64,000 nt of DNA. Source: Paraburkholderia sp. D15 (GTDB lineage Bacteria > Pseudomonadota > Gammaproteobacteria > Burkholderiales > Burkholderiaceae). The position numbers were made by a program, and so were the translations under genes. The notes beneath the pieces are model-generated. The model worked only from the letters and a program-made list of their open reading frames with translations. It ran no database searches and was not told where the DNA came from. Numbering within the stretch: position 1 is the stretch's first letter; every line of letters starts with the position of its first letter. The stretch lies in contig NZ_CP110397.1 in assembly GCF_029910215.1 (NCBI RefSeq), positions 124,001 through 188,000 on the forward strand, in the 5' to 3' direction. Shown here one piece after another: positions 34,822-42,855 of the stretch.

Positions 34822-36063
34822 ATGACAGACAACGACAAAACCGCCACCGAGCGGCGCAGGCTCGGCGGCTGGCTGCCATCGAACGAAGAGCATCTCGCGC
34901 GATATCGCACCGACCTCGCGGAAAAAGCCCGCGCTCGCGCGCATGCGCCGCGAACGTCGGCGGTAGAAGATCTGGCCGCGCTTCTGAACGGCGACCCAGT
35001 TCTTCGCATGGATATGACGCGTGCAATCGATCAGGCCCGCGACGCGGGTTATGTGCTCGGCTATTCGTCAATAGACGAGTTGATGGTGATCATCGATTAC
35101 GTAATGACTTATGCGCCGCCGTTCAGCGAGACCAGTCTGATTCACTGCCCATTGAATGCGGTGCTGGACTGGCCGATGTGCATGCCGTCCGGCTACGCAT
35201 TGTTCCGCGACCCGGCATTGAACCAGCGGCTTAAACGCGTGCTCAATTGCTGGTGCGGGTTCCTGAGTGGGCCGCATTCGCGGGAACACCTGAATACGTC
35301 GGCGCCGAATGGATGGTTTTCGCCCGAGGCCGATGAGCGGATCGGCATGTCGCAGTTCGTCTGCGATACCGACAAGCCGTATTGGGGCTTTTCGTCATGG
35401 AACGACTTCTTCACGCGCCGGTTCCGCGAGGGCGTACGGCCAGTCGATCAGCCGGATAACGACAAGATCATTGTCAGTGCCTGCGAGGCGGCTCCGTATA
35501 ACATCCAGACAGGCGTCAAGCTGACCGATACTTTCTGGATCAAGGCACAGCCTTATTCGCTACTGGATATGTTTTCTGCTAGCCAGCGCGAAATTGCACA
35601 GCGCTTTGTCGGCGGCTCGATCTATCAGTCCTTTCTCAGTGCATTCAATTACCACCGGTGGCATGCGCCGATAAGTGGCGTCATCAAGAAAGCGTACGCG
35701 CTGGACGGCACCTATTATTCCGACGCCGATTCGGAAGGCCGCGACGCCGGCGGTCTGAACGATTCGCAGGGCTACATTACCGCGGTGGCGGCGCGCGCCG
35801 TGATCGTTATCGAAAGCGACGATCCTGCGATCGGTCAGGTCGGCTGTCTTTTCGTCGGCATGGCCGATGTGTCATCGTGCATGATAGAGGCGTTGCCTGG
35901 CCAGCGCGTCGCCAAGGGCGATGAAATAGGTTTTTTCCAGTACGGCGGCTCGACCTGCTGTCTCGTCTTCGAGCCGGGTGTCATCAGCAGTTTCGTGCCG
36001 CAACCACCTTTCGACCACCCGCCGCCAGTCAAGGTGAATACGCACATCGCGACCGCGAGGTAA
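34822..36063 (+). CDS. Phosphatidylserine decarboxylase-family protein, PsiD-like
   Basis: A 413-residue pyruvoyl-type decarboxylase. Residues ~45-160 match the extra N-terminal domain found in PsiD-like members rather than in housekeeping Psd. The catalytic domain has SSWNDFFTRRFREGVRP (191-207), a FNYHRWHAP stretch with the conserved His (about residue 278), and GGST (375-378), corresponding to the LGST self-cleavage motif where the Ser becomes the pyruvoyl group. PsiD relatives decarboxylate aromatic amino acids or related substrates; phospholipid activity is also possible. AAGGATCAGC precedes the ATG. A strong terminator follows. It is divergent from the PIG-L gene. Confidence 0.85.
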   Translation: MTDNDKTATERRRLGGWLPSNEEHLARYRTDLAEKARARAHAPRTSAVEDLAALLNGDPVLRMDMTRAIDQARDAGYVLGYSSIDELMVIIDYVMTYAPPFSETSLIHCPLNAVLDWPMCMPSGYALFRDPALNQRLKRVLNCWCGFLSGPHSREHLNTSAPNGWFSPEADERIGMSQFVCDTDKPYWGFSSWNDFFTRRFREGVRPVDQPDNDKIIVSACEAAPYNIQTGVKLTDTFWIKAQPYSLLDMFSASQREIAQRFVGGSIYQSFLSAFNYHRWHAPISGVIKKAYALDGTYYSDADSEGRDAGGLNDSQGYITAVAARAVIVIESDDPAIGQVGCLFVGMADVSSCMIEALPGQRVAKGDEIGFFQYGGSTCCLVFEPGVISSFVPQPPFDHPPPVKVNTHIATAR

Positions 36064-36113
36064 TCCTCGCTGCGGTCAACTCTGATCTTCAACTAGCGTG
36101 GAACTGATGTTCG

Positions 36114-36151
36114 AATGCCGCGAAGCGCAATGCGCTTCGCGGCATTTTTTC
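36114..36151 (+). terminator. Rho-independent terminator after the decarboxylase
   Basis: A near-perfect stem, AATGCCGCGAAGCGC with GCGCTTCGCGGCATT, with a 2-3 nt loop at 36128-36131, then a six-T run. It ends rightward transcription 50 nt after the stop codon and 37 nt before the convergent catalase stop. Confidence 0.88.
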
Positions 36152-36187
36152 TTCTTGATCGCGGGGCAGCCCGCCGTGGATAAACGC

Positions 36188-37063
36188 TTAGCCCGGCTGC
36201 TTACCCGAGCCAAGATCGGCGCCCGTCATCGGATCCGATTCCGTATCAGATGCGGTCCTCTCGGCCAGCGCGCCTAGCACTTCGACATCAGCTTGCGTCA
36301 CGTTGACCGATGGCAGACCGTCGCCACCATCCACTGCCGGCTGCGGCGCCTCGACGAATTCCCACTCCGGGCCCTCGTTCCACGGACCGCGTGCGTCGCC
36401 TTCGCCAGCCGACATGTTGTAGTACACGTTTGTAAATTCCGGAACACCCGGCAGCTTGCCTTGCGGGAAGTTCGGCTGAATCGAGTGCAGCGCTTTCTCG
36501 AACGACTTCTGGTGAGCGATCTCGCGCGTCATCAGGAAACCAAGCGCTTCCTTGATGCCCGGGTCGTCCGTGACATTCAGCAGGCGCTCATAGACGATCT
36601 TCGCGCGCGCTTCGGCAGCGATATTCGAGCGCAGGTCGGCGGTCGGTTCGCCGATCGTGTCGATGTACGCAGCCGTCCACGGTACGCCCGCGGAGTTCGT
36701 GAGCGCAGGCCCGCCGCCATACAGCAGCGCGGTGGTATGCGAGTCGTTGCCGCCGCCTGTCAGTGAGCGATACAGCTCTGCTTCCTGCTCGACCCCTTCG
36801 GCCAGTTGGCCTTTCGCGCCCTTGTTCAACATAGCGACGATGGAGCCGATTACTTCAAGGTGACTCAGTTCTTCAGTAGCGATGTCGAACAGCAAATCCT
36901 TGCGGCCCGGGTCGTCTTCTGCGACCGCCTGAGTAAAGTACCGGCACGCGGCCGCTAACTCGCCTTGAGGTCCGCCGAATTGCTCAAGCATCAGATTGGC
37001 GAGGCCCGGATTTGGGGCGGCGACACGCACGGTATATTGAAGTCGTTTGTTGTGGACGAACAT
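36188..37063 (-). CDS. Manganese-containing catalase (copy 2)
   Basis: A 291-residue non-haem catalase, nearly unchanged from the copy at 12744-13628. The same five metal ligands occur: Glu35 (GPQGELAAACRYF), Glu65/His68 (ATEELSHLE), Glu151 and His184 (REIAHQKSFEKAL). Differences are concentrated in the acidic C-terminal tail. The start is ATG 37063 with CGGAGAAACCA; an upstream 21-codon extension is not supported. A possible weak sigma-54-like element (AGGTAT-N5-ATGCG, 37115-37130) lies upstream. It is divergent from the DUF892 gene, with which it shares a 158-nt control region. Confidence 0.95.
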   Translation of the reverse strand: MFVHNKRLQYTVRVAAPNPGLANLMLEQFGGPQGELAAACRYFTQAVAEDDPGRKDLLFDIATEELSHLEVIGSIVAMLNKGAKGQLAEGVEQEAELYRSLTGGGNDSHTTALLYGGGPALTNSAGVPWTAAYIDTIGEPTADLRSNIAAEARAKIVYERLLNVTDDPGIKEALGFLMTREIAHQKSFEKALHSIQPNFPQGKLPGVPEFTNVYYNMSAGEGDARGPWNEGPEWEFVEAPQPAVDGGDGLPSVNVTQADVEVLGALAERTASDTESDPMTGADLGSGKQPG

Positions 37064-37167
37064 TGGTTTCTCCGCTAAGTATGGTTGGGAAACTTTCGAC
37101 TGCACGCTTCCTTGCGCATCCCGCATACCTGAGCCATTAAATCGTCACAACGCGCCTGCCGATGTTC

Positions 37168-37183
37168 TGGCACACGCGTTGCG
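37168..37183 (+). promoter_or_regulatory. Sigma-54-like promoter for the DUF892 gene
   Basis: TGGCACACGCGTTGCG: TGGCAC, 5 nt, TTGC, an essentially perfect RpoN -24/-12 element. It is 38 nt before ATG 37222. Confidence 0.7.
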
Positions 37184-37221
37184 GATTGCAGGGCTCCTAA
37201 CCACTACCTTGGGAGTTGCAC

Positions 37222-37722
37222 ATGACACAGCGAAAGGCCATCGACGATCTGTTCGTTCACATGCTGTCGGATATCTATAGCGCCGAGAAGCAGTTGACCA
37301 AGGCATTGGCGAAACTCTCGCGTGCTGCGTCCGATCCGCAATTGAGCGAGGCGCTCAAAATGCACCTGGAGGAAACGCAAGGACAGGTGGAAAGAATCGA
37401 TAAGGTTGTAGAAACGAGTGGCGTGAAGTTGAAAAGAATGAAGTGCGTCGCGATGGAAGGCTTGATCGAGGAAGGGCAGGAGCTGATCGACGAAATGGAG
37501 AAAGGCGCAGTGCTCGATGCCGGCCTGGTCGCTGCCGCGCAAAAGGTGGAACACTACGAAATCGCCGCATACGGCAGCCTGTGCGCGATCGGAAAGCAGT
37601 TGGGTTTCACCGATGCCGTCAATCTGCTGAAGGAAACGCTGGAAGAAGAGAAGGCGACGGATTTGAAGCTGACCGAATTCGCGGAGCGAGCCGGCAACGA
37701 AAAGGCGAAGCAGCAGAAGTAA
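37222..37722 (+). CDS. Ferritin-like DUF892 protein (YciE/YciF family)
   Basis: A 166-residue four-helix protein. It opens AIDDLFVHMLSDIYSAEKQL and has HLEETQGQVERIDKVVE, IAAYGSLCAIGKQLG and LLKETLEEEKATDLKL, spaced like the glutamate/histidine ligands of ferritin-like di-iron proteins (HMLSDIYSAE, HLEETQ, EHYEIAAY, EEEKATD). Family members are induced by osmotic, cold or oxidative stress in enterobacteria. GGGAGTTGCAC precedes the ATG. A sigma-54-like site lies just upstream and two hairpins follow the stop. Confidence 0.92.
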   Translation: MTQRKAIDDLFVHMLSDIYSAEKQLTKALAKLSRAASDPQLSEALKMHLEETQGQVERIDKVVETSGVKLKRMKCVAMEGLIEEGQELIDEMEKGAVLDAGLVAAAQKVEHYEIAAYGSLCAIGKQLGFTDAVNLLKETLEEEKATDLKLTEFAERAGNEKAKQQK

Positions 37723-37785
37723 GTGGGGAAGTCCCGCCGGCTGAAAAGCGACGCGGGACTGAGAGAGCGGTTTTGATCGTGTGCT

Positions 37786-37812
37786 CCGGCCCATTCAAGG
37801 GCCGGTTTTTTT
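37786..37812 (+). terminator. Rho-independent terminator after the DUF892 gene
   Basis: CCGGCCC (37786-37792), loop ATTCAA, GGGCCGG (37799-37805) followed by seven T residues. It lies 63 nt after the stop codon. Confidence 0.88.
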
Positions 37813-37853
37813 GCGAGCCACGCGCGCCGCATGACCCGCGACAACTTCGCGCG

Positions 37854-38366
37854 TCAGGTCTTGTCGCCGACCGCACGGCTGCCGACTGCGTCGAGCTTGC
37901 CCTGCAGTTCCATCTTGCGCTGCGCGATTTTCTGACCCAGTCCCTTCACATTGAGATTGGCCTTTCGCAATTCCGGAAACAGTTCGTTCTCTTCTTCCTC
38001 CACGTGATGTTGCACCATTTCGCTCATCACTTTGAACGTCGCGTCGAAGCCTTTATCGCCCGCCTTGAGCGTTTCGAATTTGCTGATCAGTGTTTTCACG
38101 AGAAAGTGCTCGACGTACGCTTCCTCCACGTCGACCACATCGCCTGACGGCAGCGCTTGAGCCGCAGCGGGGTAGAGCAGTTCTTCTTCGATGATGGTGT
38201 GAATGGTGAGCTCTTCGCACGCGCGCTGCGCCAGCGTGGCTTTCGCTTCCAGATCGTCTTCTTTAGCTTCTTTGAACGCAGTGAATAGTCGCTCGACGGC
38301 GCGATGATCCGCGATCAGCAGTTCGAGTGCATCGTCTGTATTGGGGTTCGGTTGTTTTTCGGGCAT
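37854..38366 (-). CDS. Hemerythrin HHE-domain protein (copy 2)
   Basis: A 170-residue di-iron protein paralogous to 8530-9063. Iron ligands are expected in IADHRAVERLF, TIHTIIEEELLYP, EAYVEHFLVKT and VQHHVEEEENELFPEL. Apart from the N-terminal 15 residues and the tail it matches copy 1 almost throughout. A GGAGAGCGAC ribosome site precedes ATG 38366. A sigma-54-like promoter is at 38417-38432. The convergent DUF892 transcript ends in the terminator just downstream. Confidence 0.93.
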   Translation of the reverse strand: MPEKQPNPNTDDALELLIADHRAVERLFTAFKEAKEDDLEAKATLAQRACEELTIHTIIEEELLYPAAAQALPSGDVVDVEEAYVEHFLVKTLISKFETLKAGDKGFDATFKVMSEMVQHHVEEEENELFPELRKANLNVKGLGQKIAQRKMELQGKLDAVGSRAVGDKT

Positions 38367-38416
38367 GTCGCTCTCCGTGTTGAAACGCCGCCTGGCGGCA
38401 GGTTTGAACGGGGTAA

Positions 38417-38432
38417 CGCAAGCACTGTGCCC
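38417..38432 (-). promoter_or_regulatory. Sigma-54-like promoter for hemerythrin copy 2
   Basis: Minus strand GGGCACAGTGCTTGCG: GGCAC in the -24 box, 5 nt, TTGC. It is 51 nt before the start codon and lies in the 78-nt gap after the 38445-38987 gene. Confidence 0.6.
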
Positions 38433-38444
38433 ATGCGCCGCAGT

Positions 38445-38987
38445 TTAGTTTTTGCTCTTGCGCGGTGCTGCAGCGTTCAGCAGCGGATTGAACGCTGCTG
38501 TTCTCTTCGGCTGCCGCGTGGGCGAGTCGGAGTTTCTCTCTTTGTTTTTGGCGGTGTCTTTCGCTTTGTCTTTCACGTTCGCGGCACGGCCGCGCCGCGG
38601 AGCGCGAGCACTCCCGGACAATTGCTGCGCCAGTTCTGCGCTGTCGTCGTCCTGATCCGCGGATTCTTCTTCGTGCTCGTCTACGTCCTCCGCCGCGCTC
38701 GCAGGATTTTTAGTTCGCGATACGCCGGCTATGTGCTCGATTACCGACAGGAAGGATTTGCTCGCCGAACGTAACGATTCGCCTGGCAACATGGTGAGAA
38801 CGACCACTTCGTGAAGCGAGCGTCCGTCGACGGTGCGTTGAGACGGTCTCGTGTCCCAGTCCGTGTTCTCTTGTGCGAAAACGGCCAATAGCCGTTCGAG
38901 GACAGCGGGCGATAGCACGCCGCCGTCGTACAGGCTGATGATTGCGCGCTCGGCAAGAGCGAACGGCGAAGCGGAAGTTTTAGGCAT
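38445..38987 (-). CDS. Hypothetical protein with a charged C-terminal tail
   Basis: A 180-residue soluble protein that I do not recognise. The first ~90 residues look folded (ALAERAIISLYDGGVLSPAVLERLLAVF, VVVLTMLPGESLRSA). They are followed by an acidic stretch (DVDEHEEESADQDDD, about residues 101-115) and a basic Lys/Arg-rich tail (RAPRRGRAANVKDKAKDTAKNK). Acidic-then-basic tails suggest nucleic-acid or partner binding, but nothing more can be said. The ribosome site is weak. It precedes the hemerythrin gene on the same strand. Confidence 0.68.
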   Translation of the reverse strand: MPKTSASPFALAERAIISLYDGGVLSPAVLERLLAVFAQENTDWDTRPSQRTVDGRSLHEVVVLTMLPGESLRSASKSFLSVIEHIAGVSRTKNPASAAEDVDEHEEESADQDDDSAELAQQLSGSARAPRRGRAANVKDKAKDTAKNKERNSDSPTRQPKRTAAFNPLLNAAAPRKSKN

Positions 38988-39034
38988 CGTTTTGTGCTCT
39001 TCGCCGGGCGCGCTGTTTCGACGATTGTCGCCGG

Positions 39035-39262
39035 TCAGACGGTTTGCCTTGCTTCACTGTCCTTCAGCTCACCGTGCCGATGCGCATGCGTGGCCGCATA
39101 TTTGAGCTCGAAGTGTGCGCCTTTGCCGCTGCGCGTAGGCGGAAAATGTTCTCCCTTTACGCACGTTACTTCGAAGGTGTCTTTGCCGTCGTCGTGAACG
39201 ACTGAATAGATGCCGGCGGTCTTGACGATTTCGCCGGGCTTGAACGAGTTATCTCCTGCCAT
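39035..39262 (-). CDS. YjzC-like small protein
   Basis: A 75-residue soluble protein beginning MAGDNSFKPGEIVKTAGIYSVVHDD, the pattern of the YjzC family, with a later CVKGEHFPP and a histidine-containing ATHAHRHGE tail. The family has no established function; one cysteine and several histidines could bind metal. CGGAGTTTCACA precedes the ATG at 39262. The strongest sigma-54-like promoter of the window (39302-39317) lies 40 nt upstream. Confidence 0.8.
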   Translation of the reverse strand: MAGDNSFKPGEIVKTAGIYSVVHDDGKDTFEVTCVKGEHFPPTRSGKGAHFELKYAATHAHRHGELKDSEARQTV

Positions 39263-39301
39263 TGTGAAACTCCGTGGGTAAGTAAGCGACAACCTTCGTC
39301 A

Positions 39302-39317
39302 TGCAACGCTCGTGCCA
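39302..39317 (-). promoter_or_regulatory. Sigma-54-like promoter for the YjzC-like gene
   Basis: Minus strand TGGCACGAGCGTTGCA matches the consensus TGGCACG-N4-TTGCA at every defined position. It is 40 nt before the start codon. The best such site in the window. Confidence 0.75.
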
Positions 39318-39332
39318 CGCTTCCCGGTGCGC

Positions 39333-39740
39333 TCAGAACGCCCGCAATGGACTCGACCTCCGAGCGGGCCCCATGGGACTGCTCTCTTCCAGAAGTATCT
39401 GAACGATGCCGCGAGTCGACACGCTGACCCATGCCGAACGAACGTCTTTCACGCTGACCCAGCGGCATCGGCTGATTTCATTGCTCGGTATCGGCTCGAC
39501 GTTGTCGGGAATACGCGCGGCAAATACATAGTGTCGAGTGCGGGCGCCCCAGAACTCGAAAATGTACTGGAGCGGGATGCCGCTCATTTGAGTCTCTTCA
39601 AGAAGCTCGCGAGCGGCTGCGTCGAACGCGGGCTCACCGATCTTGCATCGACCGCCGGGCAGCGCCCATCGTCCGTTGGATCTTGCGACCAGCAGGATGT
39701 GAATAGCGCGCAGGCAAAGGATGGTGGCTCGATGCTTCAT
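39333..39740 (-). CDS. NUDIX hydrolase
   Basis: A 135-residue pyrophosphohydrolase. The Nudix box is complete in its catalytic part: G-x5-E-x7-R-E-U-x-E-E as GGRCKIGEPAFDAAARELLEE (residues ~29-49), though Gln replaces the final Gly. Preceding IHILLVARSNGRWALPGG is standard. Such enzymes clean up oxidised or signalling nucleotides or sugar nucleotides; substrate unknown. The gene ends near a stress-gene cluster. The 3' part overlaps no other call. The start ATG 39740 has no strong ribosome site. Confidence 0.85.
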   Translation of the reverse strand: MKHRATILCLRAIHILLVARSNGRWALPGGRCKIGEPAFDAAARELLEETQMSGIPLQYIFEFWGARTRHYVFAARIPDNVEPIPSNEISRCRWVSVKDVRSAWVSVSTRGIVQILLEESSPMGPARRSSPLRAF

Positions 39741-39909
39741 GACATTTCGGGGTAATCAGTGCGACTTTGGCGCACGTTGCATGTTGCATGCCTTGCCGAT
39801 GAGTCCACCGGGAACTGTAAATGCTACTTGCACAAACGGCGCTTTCGGCCAAACGGTCGGTTTTTCTCGTGTAATCCAATTCGAATCATTGTCCGTAGAG
39901 GTGGTGAAT

Positions 39910-42549
39910 ATGTCGAAGCCACATCGGTTTCCTCCCGCACTTGCCGTCCCCGCTGTCGTCTTTATCATCATTGGCCTGGCGCTAGCTGGGGGCGGAGTCC
40001 CGCTCGTCGCGCTGGGTGGTTCGTGGTATTACGTGGTGACTGGGATCGCGATTGCGCTGACCGGCGTGCTGCTCAGCATTCGCCGACGTTCGGCGCTATG
40101 GTTATTCGCGCTGATTCTGTTCGGTTCGACGATCTGGGCCGTGGTGGAAGCGCGCTTCGACTTCTGGCAATTGTTGCCGCGTTTGTGGGTGTGGCTTGTA
40201 CTCGCTCTGTGGCTTTTGCTGCCGCCCGTCACACGCAAACTGGTGTTCGGGCCACCGGCCGCGCATCGCGAGGGCGTCGTGCCGTTGACTGCCGCCGTGA
40301 TCCTGACCGTACTCCTCGGCCTCGTCACAGCGTTCAATCATCCGTATGATCGCGCGGGCACCCTGGCTTCCACTGCCGCTCCGCCCACTACACCGATTGC
40401 CGGTGACGCGAACCGGCAGGCGGCCGACTGGACCGACTACGGCGGCTCGCCGCTCGGTCAGCGCTATTCGCCGCTTACGCAAATCACACCGGAAAATGCG
40501 GGGCAACTGAAAGTGGCCTGGCAGTTCGAAACAGGCGACAAGCCGGGCCCGGGCGACCCCACCGAAACTACCGATGAGAACACGCCGATCAAGGTCGGCA
40601 ACAAGCTCTTCCTTTGCACGCCGCACAGTATCGTGATCGCGCTCGATCCGGCGTCGGGCAAGGAACTCTGGCGATATGATCCGCATATTCAGAGTCCCGT
40701 CGGCTTCAAGCACTGGGAGCATATGACTTGCCGCGGCGTGTCATATCACGACGACGCGATGTATCCGGCAAACGCCGCGGTAGCAGCGGCCGATAATGCG
40801 GCGGCATCAGCGCCTACTGAAGGCGCGGCTGCAGGCGCGCCTGCAAGCACTGATGCGAGCGCTGCCGCTTCGAATCCCCAAGCATCGGCTTCGGCGCCTG
40901 CGGCGGATGGCGCATCAGCGACCACTGACGCGGCCAACGGTGCTTCCACAGCGGCGGGAGCAGAGCAATCGGCATCCGCAGCCACGGCCGCCAGCGATAC
41001 GTCGGCTGCGACCCAACAGACGGCCGCCGCTGCCGTGAGCGCCGAATGTCCGCGCCGCATTTTCCTGCCGACCGCCGATGCACGATTGATTGCGCTCAAT
41101 GCCGACACGGGCCAGCCATGCACGCATTTTGGTAATAACGGTCAAATCGACCTGCGCACGAATATCGGTCCCTTTACGCCGGGCGGTTATTACTCGACGT
41201 CGCCGCCCGCGGTAACTCGCGATCTGGTCATCATCAGCGGCCACGTCACGGATAACGAGTCGACCAACGAGCCCTCGGGGGTCACCCGCGCGTTCGACGT
41301 GCACGACGGTCATCTCGTGTGGAACTGGGATGCGGGTAATCCAGACGAGACCCAGCCGATTACAGGCAATCAGACGTACGTTCGCAATTCGCCGAACATG
41401 TGGTCGGTCTTCAGCGTGGATGAAAAACTCGGCATGGTGTATTTGCCGCTCGGCAATCAGACACCCGACCAGTGGGGCGGCCTGCGCACGCCGGCCTCGG
41501 AGAAGGTGGCGGCGGGCGTCGTTGCACTGGATCTCGCAACCGGCAAGATGCGCTGGAATTACCAGTTCACTCACCACGATCTATGGGACATGGACGTAGG
41601 CGGCCAACCTTCGCTGATCGACCTGCAGACACCCAGTGGCGTGCAACCTGCGCTGATTGCATCGACGAAACAAGGCAGTTTGTACGTGCTGAACCGCGAG
41701 ACCGGCAAGCCGATCGTGCCGATCACGGAAGAACCCGTACCGCAGGGCGCAGGAACCGGCGATCACACTTCGCCTACTCAACCGTTCTCCGCACTGAACT
41801 TCAAACCGCCGAAAGTACGCGAGCGCGACATGTGGGGCACCAATCCTTTCGATCAGCTGTGGTGCCGCGTCAAGTTCAAATCGCTGCGATATGACGGCAT
41901 GTTCACGCCGCCGTCCGAGCAGGGATCGCTCGTATTTCCAGGCAATTTCGGAGTGTTCGATTGGGGCGGCATTGCGGTGGACCCGGTTCGCCAGATACTG
42001 ATCGCGAACCCGAGTTACATGGCTTTCACTTCAAAGCTGGTGCCGCGCTCGCAGATTCCGTCCGATAACGGAGAGAAGAAGGGCAGTGAAACAAGCGGCA
42101 TCAAGCTCGCTCGCGGCACGCCTTACGGTTTCGAGCTCAATGCGTTCCTTTCGCCGCTCGGCATTCCATGCCAGGCGCCGCCGTGGGGATATGTCGCGGG
42201 CGTCGATCTGCGCACGAAGCACATTGTGTGGGAACACAAGAACGGTACGATCCGCGATAGCGCGCCGCTGCCCATTCCCATGCCGCTCGGCGTGCCGAGT
42301 CTGGGTGGCATGATCACGACTGCTGGCGGTGTGGCATTCCTCTCCGGTACGCTTGATTACTATCTGCGCGCTTACGATGTACGTACTGGCGACCGGCTGT
42401 GGCAAGCCCGCTTGCCCGCAGGCGGGCAGGCAACGCCAATGACCTACGCCGACAGCAACGGCAAGCAGTATGTGCTGGTCACCGCGGGCGGGCACGGCTC
42501 GCTCGGCACGAAGCAAGGTGATTACGTGATCGCGTACACGCTGCCCTGA
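39910..42549 (+). CDS. gcd: Membrane-bound PQQ-dependent glucose dehydrogenase, with a large Ala-rich insertion
   Basis: An 879-residue quinoprotein that oxidises glucose to gluconolactone in the periplasm and passes electrons to ubiquinone. Five hydrophobic segments occupy residues ~1-140 (PALAVPAVVFIIIGLALAGGG, VWLVLALWLLLPPV and others). The eight-bladed propeller starts near residue 170 (WTDYGGSPLGQRYSPLTQI) and includes GHVTDNESTNEPSGVTRAFD, the cofactor and catalytic-Asp region, and the repeated W motifs. Between about residues 285 and 377 sits an Ala/Ser/Thr/Gly-rich low-complexity insert between ANAAVAAADN and AECPRRIFLPTADARLIAL; most relatives have a much shorter linker there. ATG 39910 has GAGGTGGTGAAT. 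Gluconate formation solubilises phosphate in soil relatives. Confidence 0.93.
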   Translation: MSKPHRFPPALAVPAVVFIIIGLALAGGGVPLVALGGSWYYVVTGIAIALTGVLLSIRRRSALWLFALILFGSTIWAVVEARFDFWQLLPRLWVWLVLALWLLLPPVTRKLVFGPPAAHREGVVPLTAAVILTVLLGLVTAFNHPYDRAGTLASTAAPPTTPIAGDANRQAADWTDYGGSPLGQRYSPLTQITPENAGQLKVAWQFETGDKPGPGDPTETTDENTPIKVGNKLFLCTPHSIVIALDPASGKELWRYDPHIQSPVGFKHWEHMTCRGVSYHDDAMYPANAAVAAADNAAASAPTEGAAAGAPASTDASAAASNPQASASAPAADGASATTDAANGASTAAGAEQSASAATAASDTSAATQQTAAAAVSAECPRRIFLPTADARLIALNADTGQPCTHFGNNGQIDLRTNIGPFTPGGYYSTSPPAVTRDLVIISGHVTDNESTNEPSGVTRAFDVHDGHLVWNWDAGNPDETQPITGNQTYVRNSPNMWSVFSVDEKLGMVYLPLGNQTPDQWGGLRTPASEKVAAGVVALDLATGKMRWNYQFTHHDLWDMDVGGQPSLIDLQTPSGVQPALIASTKQGSLYVLNRETGKPIVPITEEPVPQGAGTGDHTSPTQPFSALNFKPPKVRERDMWGTNPFDQLWCRVKFKSLRYDGMFTPPSEQGSLVFPGNFGVFDWGGIAVDPVRQILIANPSYMAFTSKLVPRSQIPSDNGEKKGSETSGIKLARGTPYGFELNAFLSPLGIPCQAPPWGYVAGVDLRTKHIVWEHKNGTIRDSAPLPIPMPLGVPSLGGMITTAGGVAFLSGTLDYYLRAYDVRTGDRLWQARLPAGGQATPMTYADSNGKQYVLVTAGGHGSLGTKQGDYVIAYTLP

Positions 42550-42746
42550 AAGAGCGTTTGAGGATCGCGCGCGAGCGGGCGCCGCAGGAGCGTCGCGGTT
42601 AAGGCCCGCCGCGCGCTTGTGATAGGCGCGCGAGTTTCTGCGTCAAGTAAGCGAATGCACTCCAATGTGCATCCGGTTGAAAACGTTACGCGTCGGCGCG
42701 CAAACATTCCAGCCGCCGTGACGCATGCAGAACGTTCGAAGATCGC

Positions 42747-42854
42747 TTAATGCGTAGCGACGTGTAATACAGCTTTCAATATGCCTGCCACAAGCGCGAC
42801 GGTTGCAACGCCCAGCAACCACAGGCCGACAAACCATGCGAATCGTCGCCACAT
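42747..42854 (-). CDS. DUF2474 family protein, small subunit of cytochrome bd oxidase
   Basis: A 35-residue single-span peptide (MWRRFAWFVGLWLLGVATVALVAG) starting one base after the cydB stop codon. Such DUF2474/CydX-like peptides are common behind cydAB or cioAB and are thought to stabilise the oxidase. Too short for routine gene finding. Assignment rests on position and pattern. Confidence 0.7.
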   Translation of the reverse strand: MWRRFAWFVGLWLLGVATVALVAGILKAVLHVATH

Positions 42855-42855
42855 G

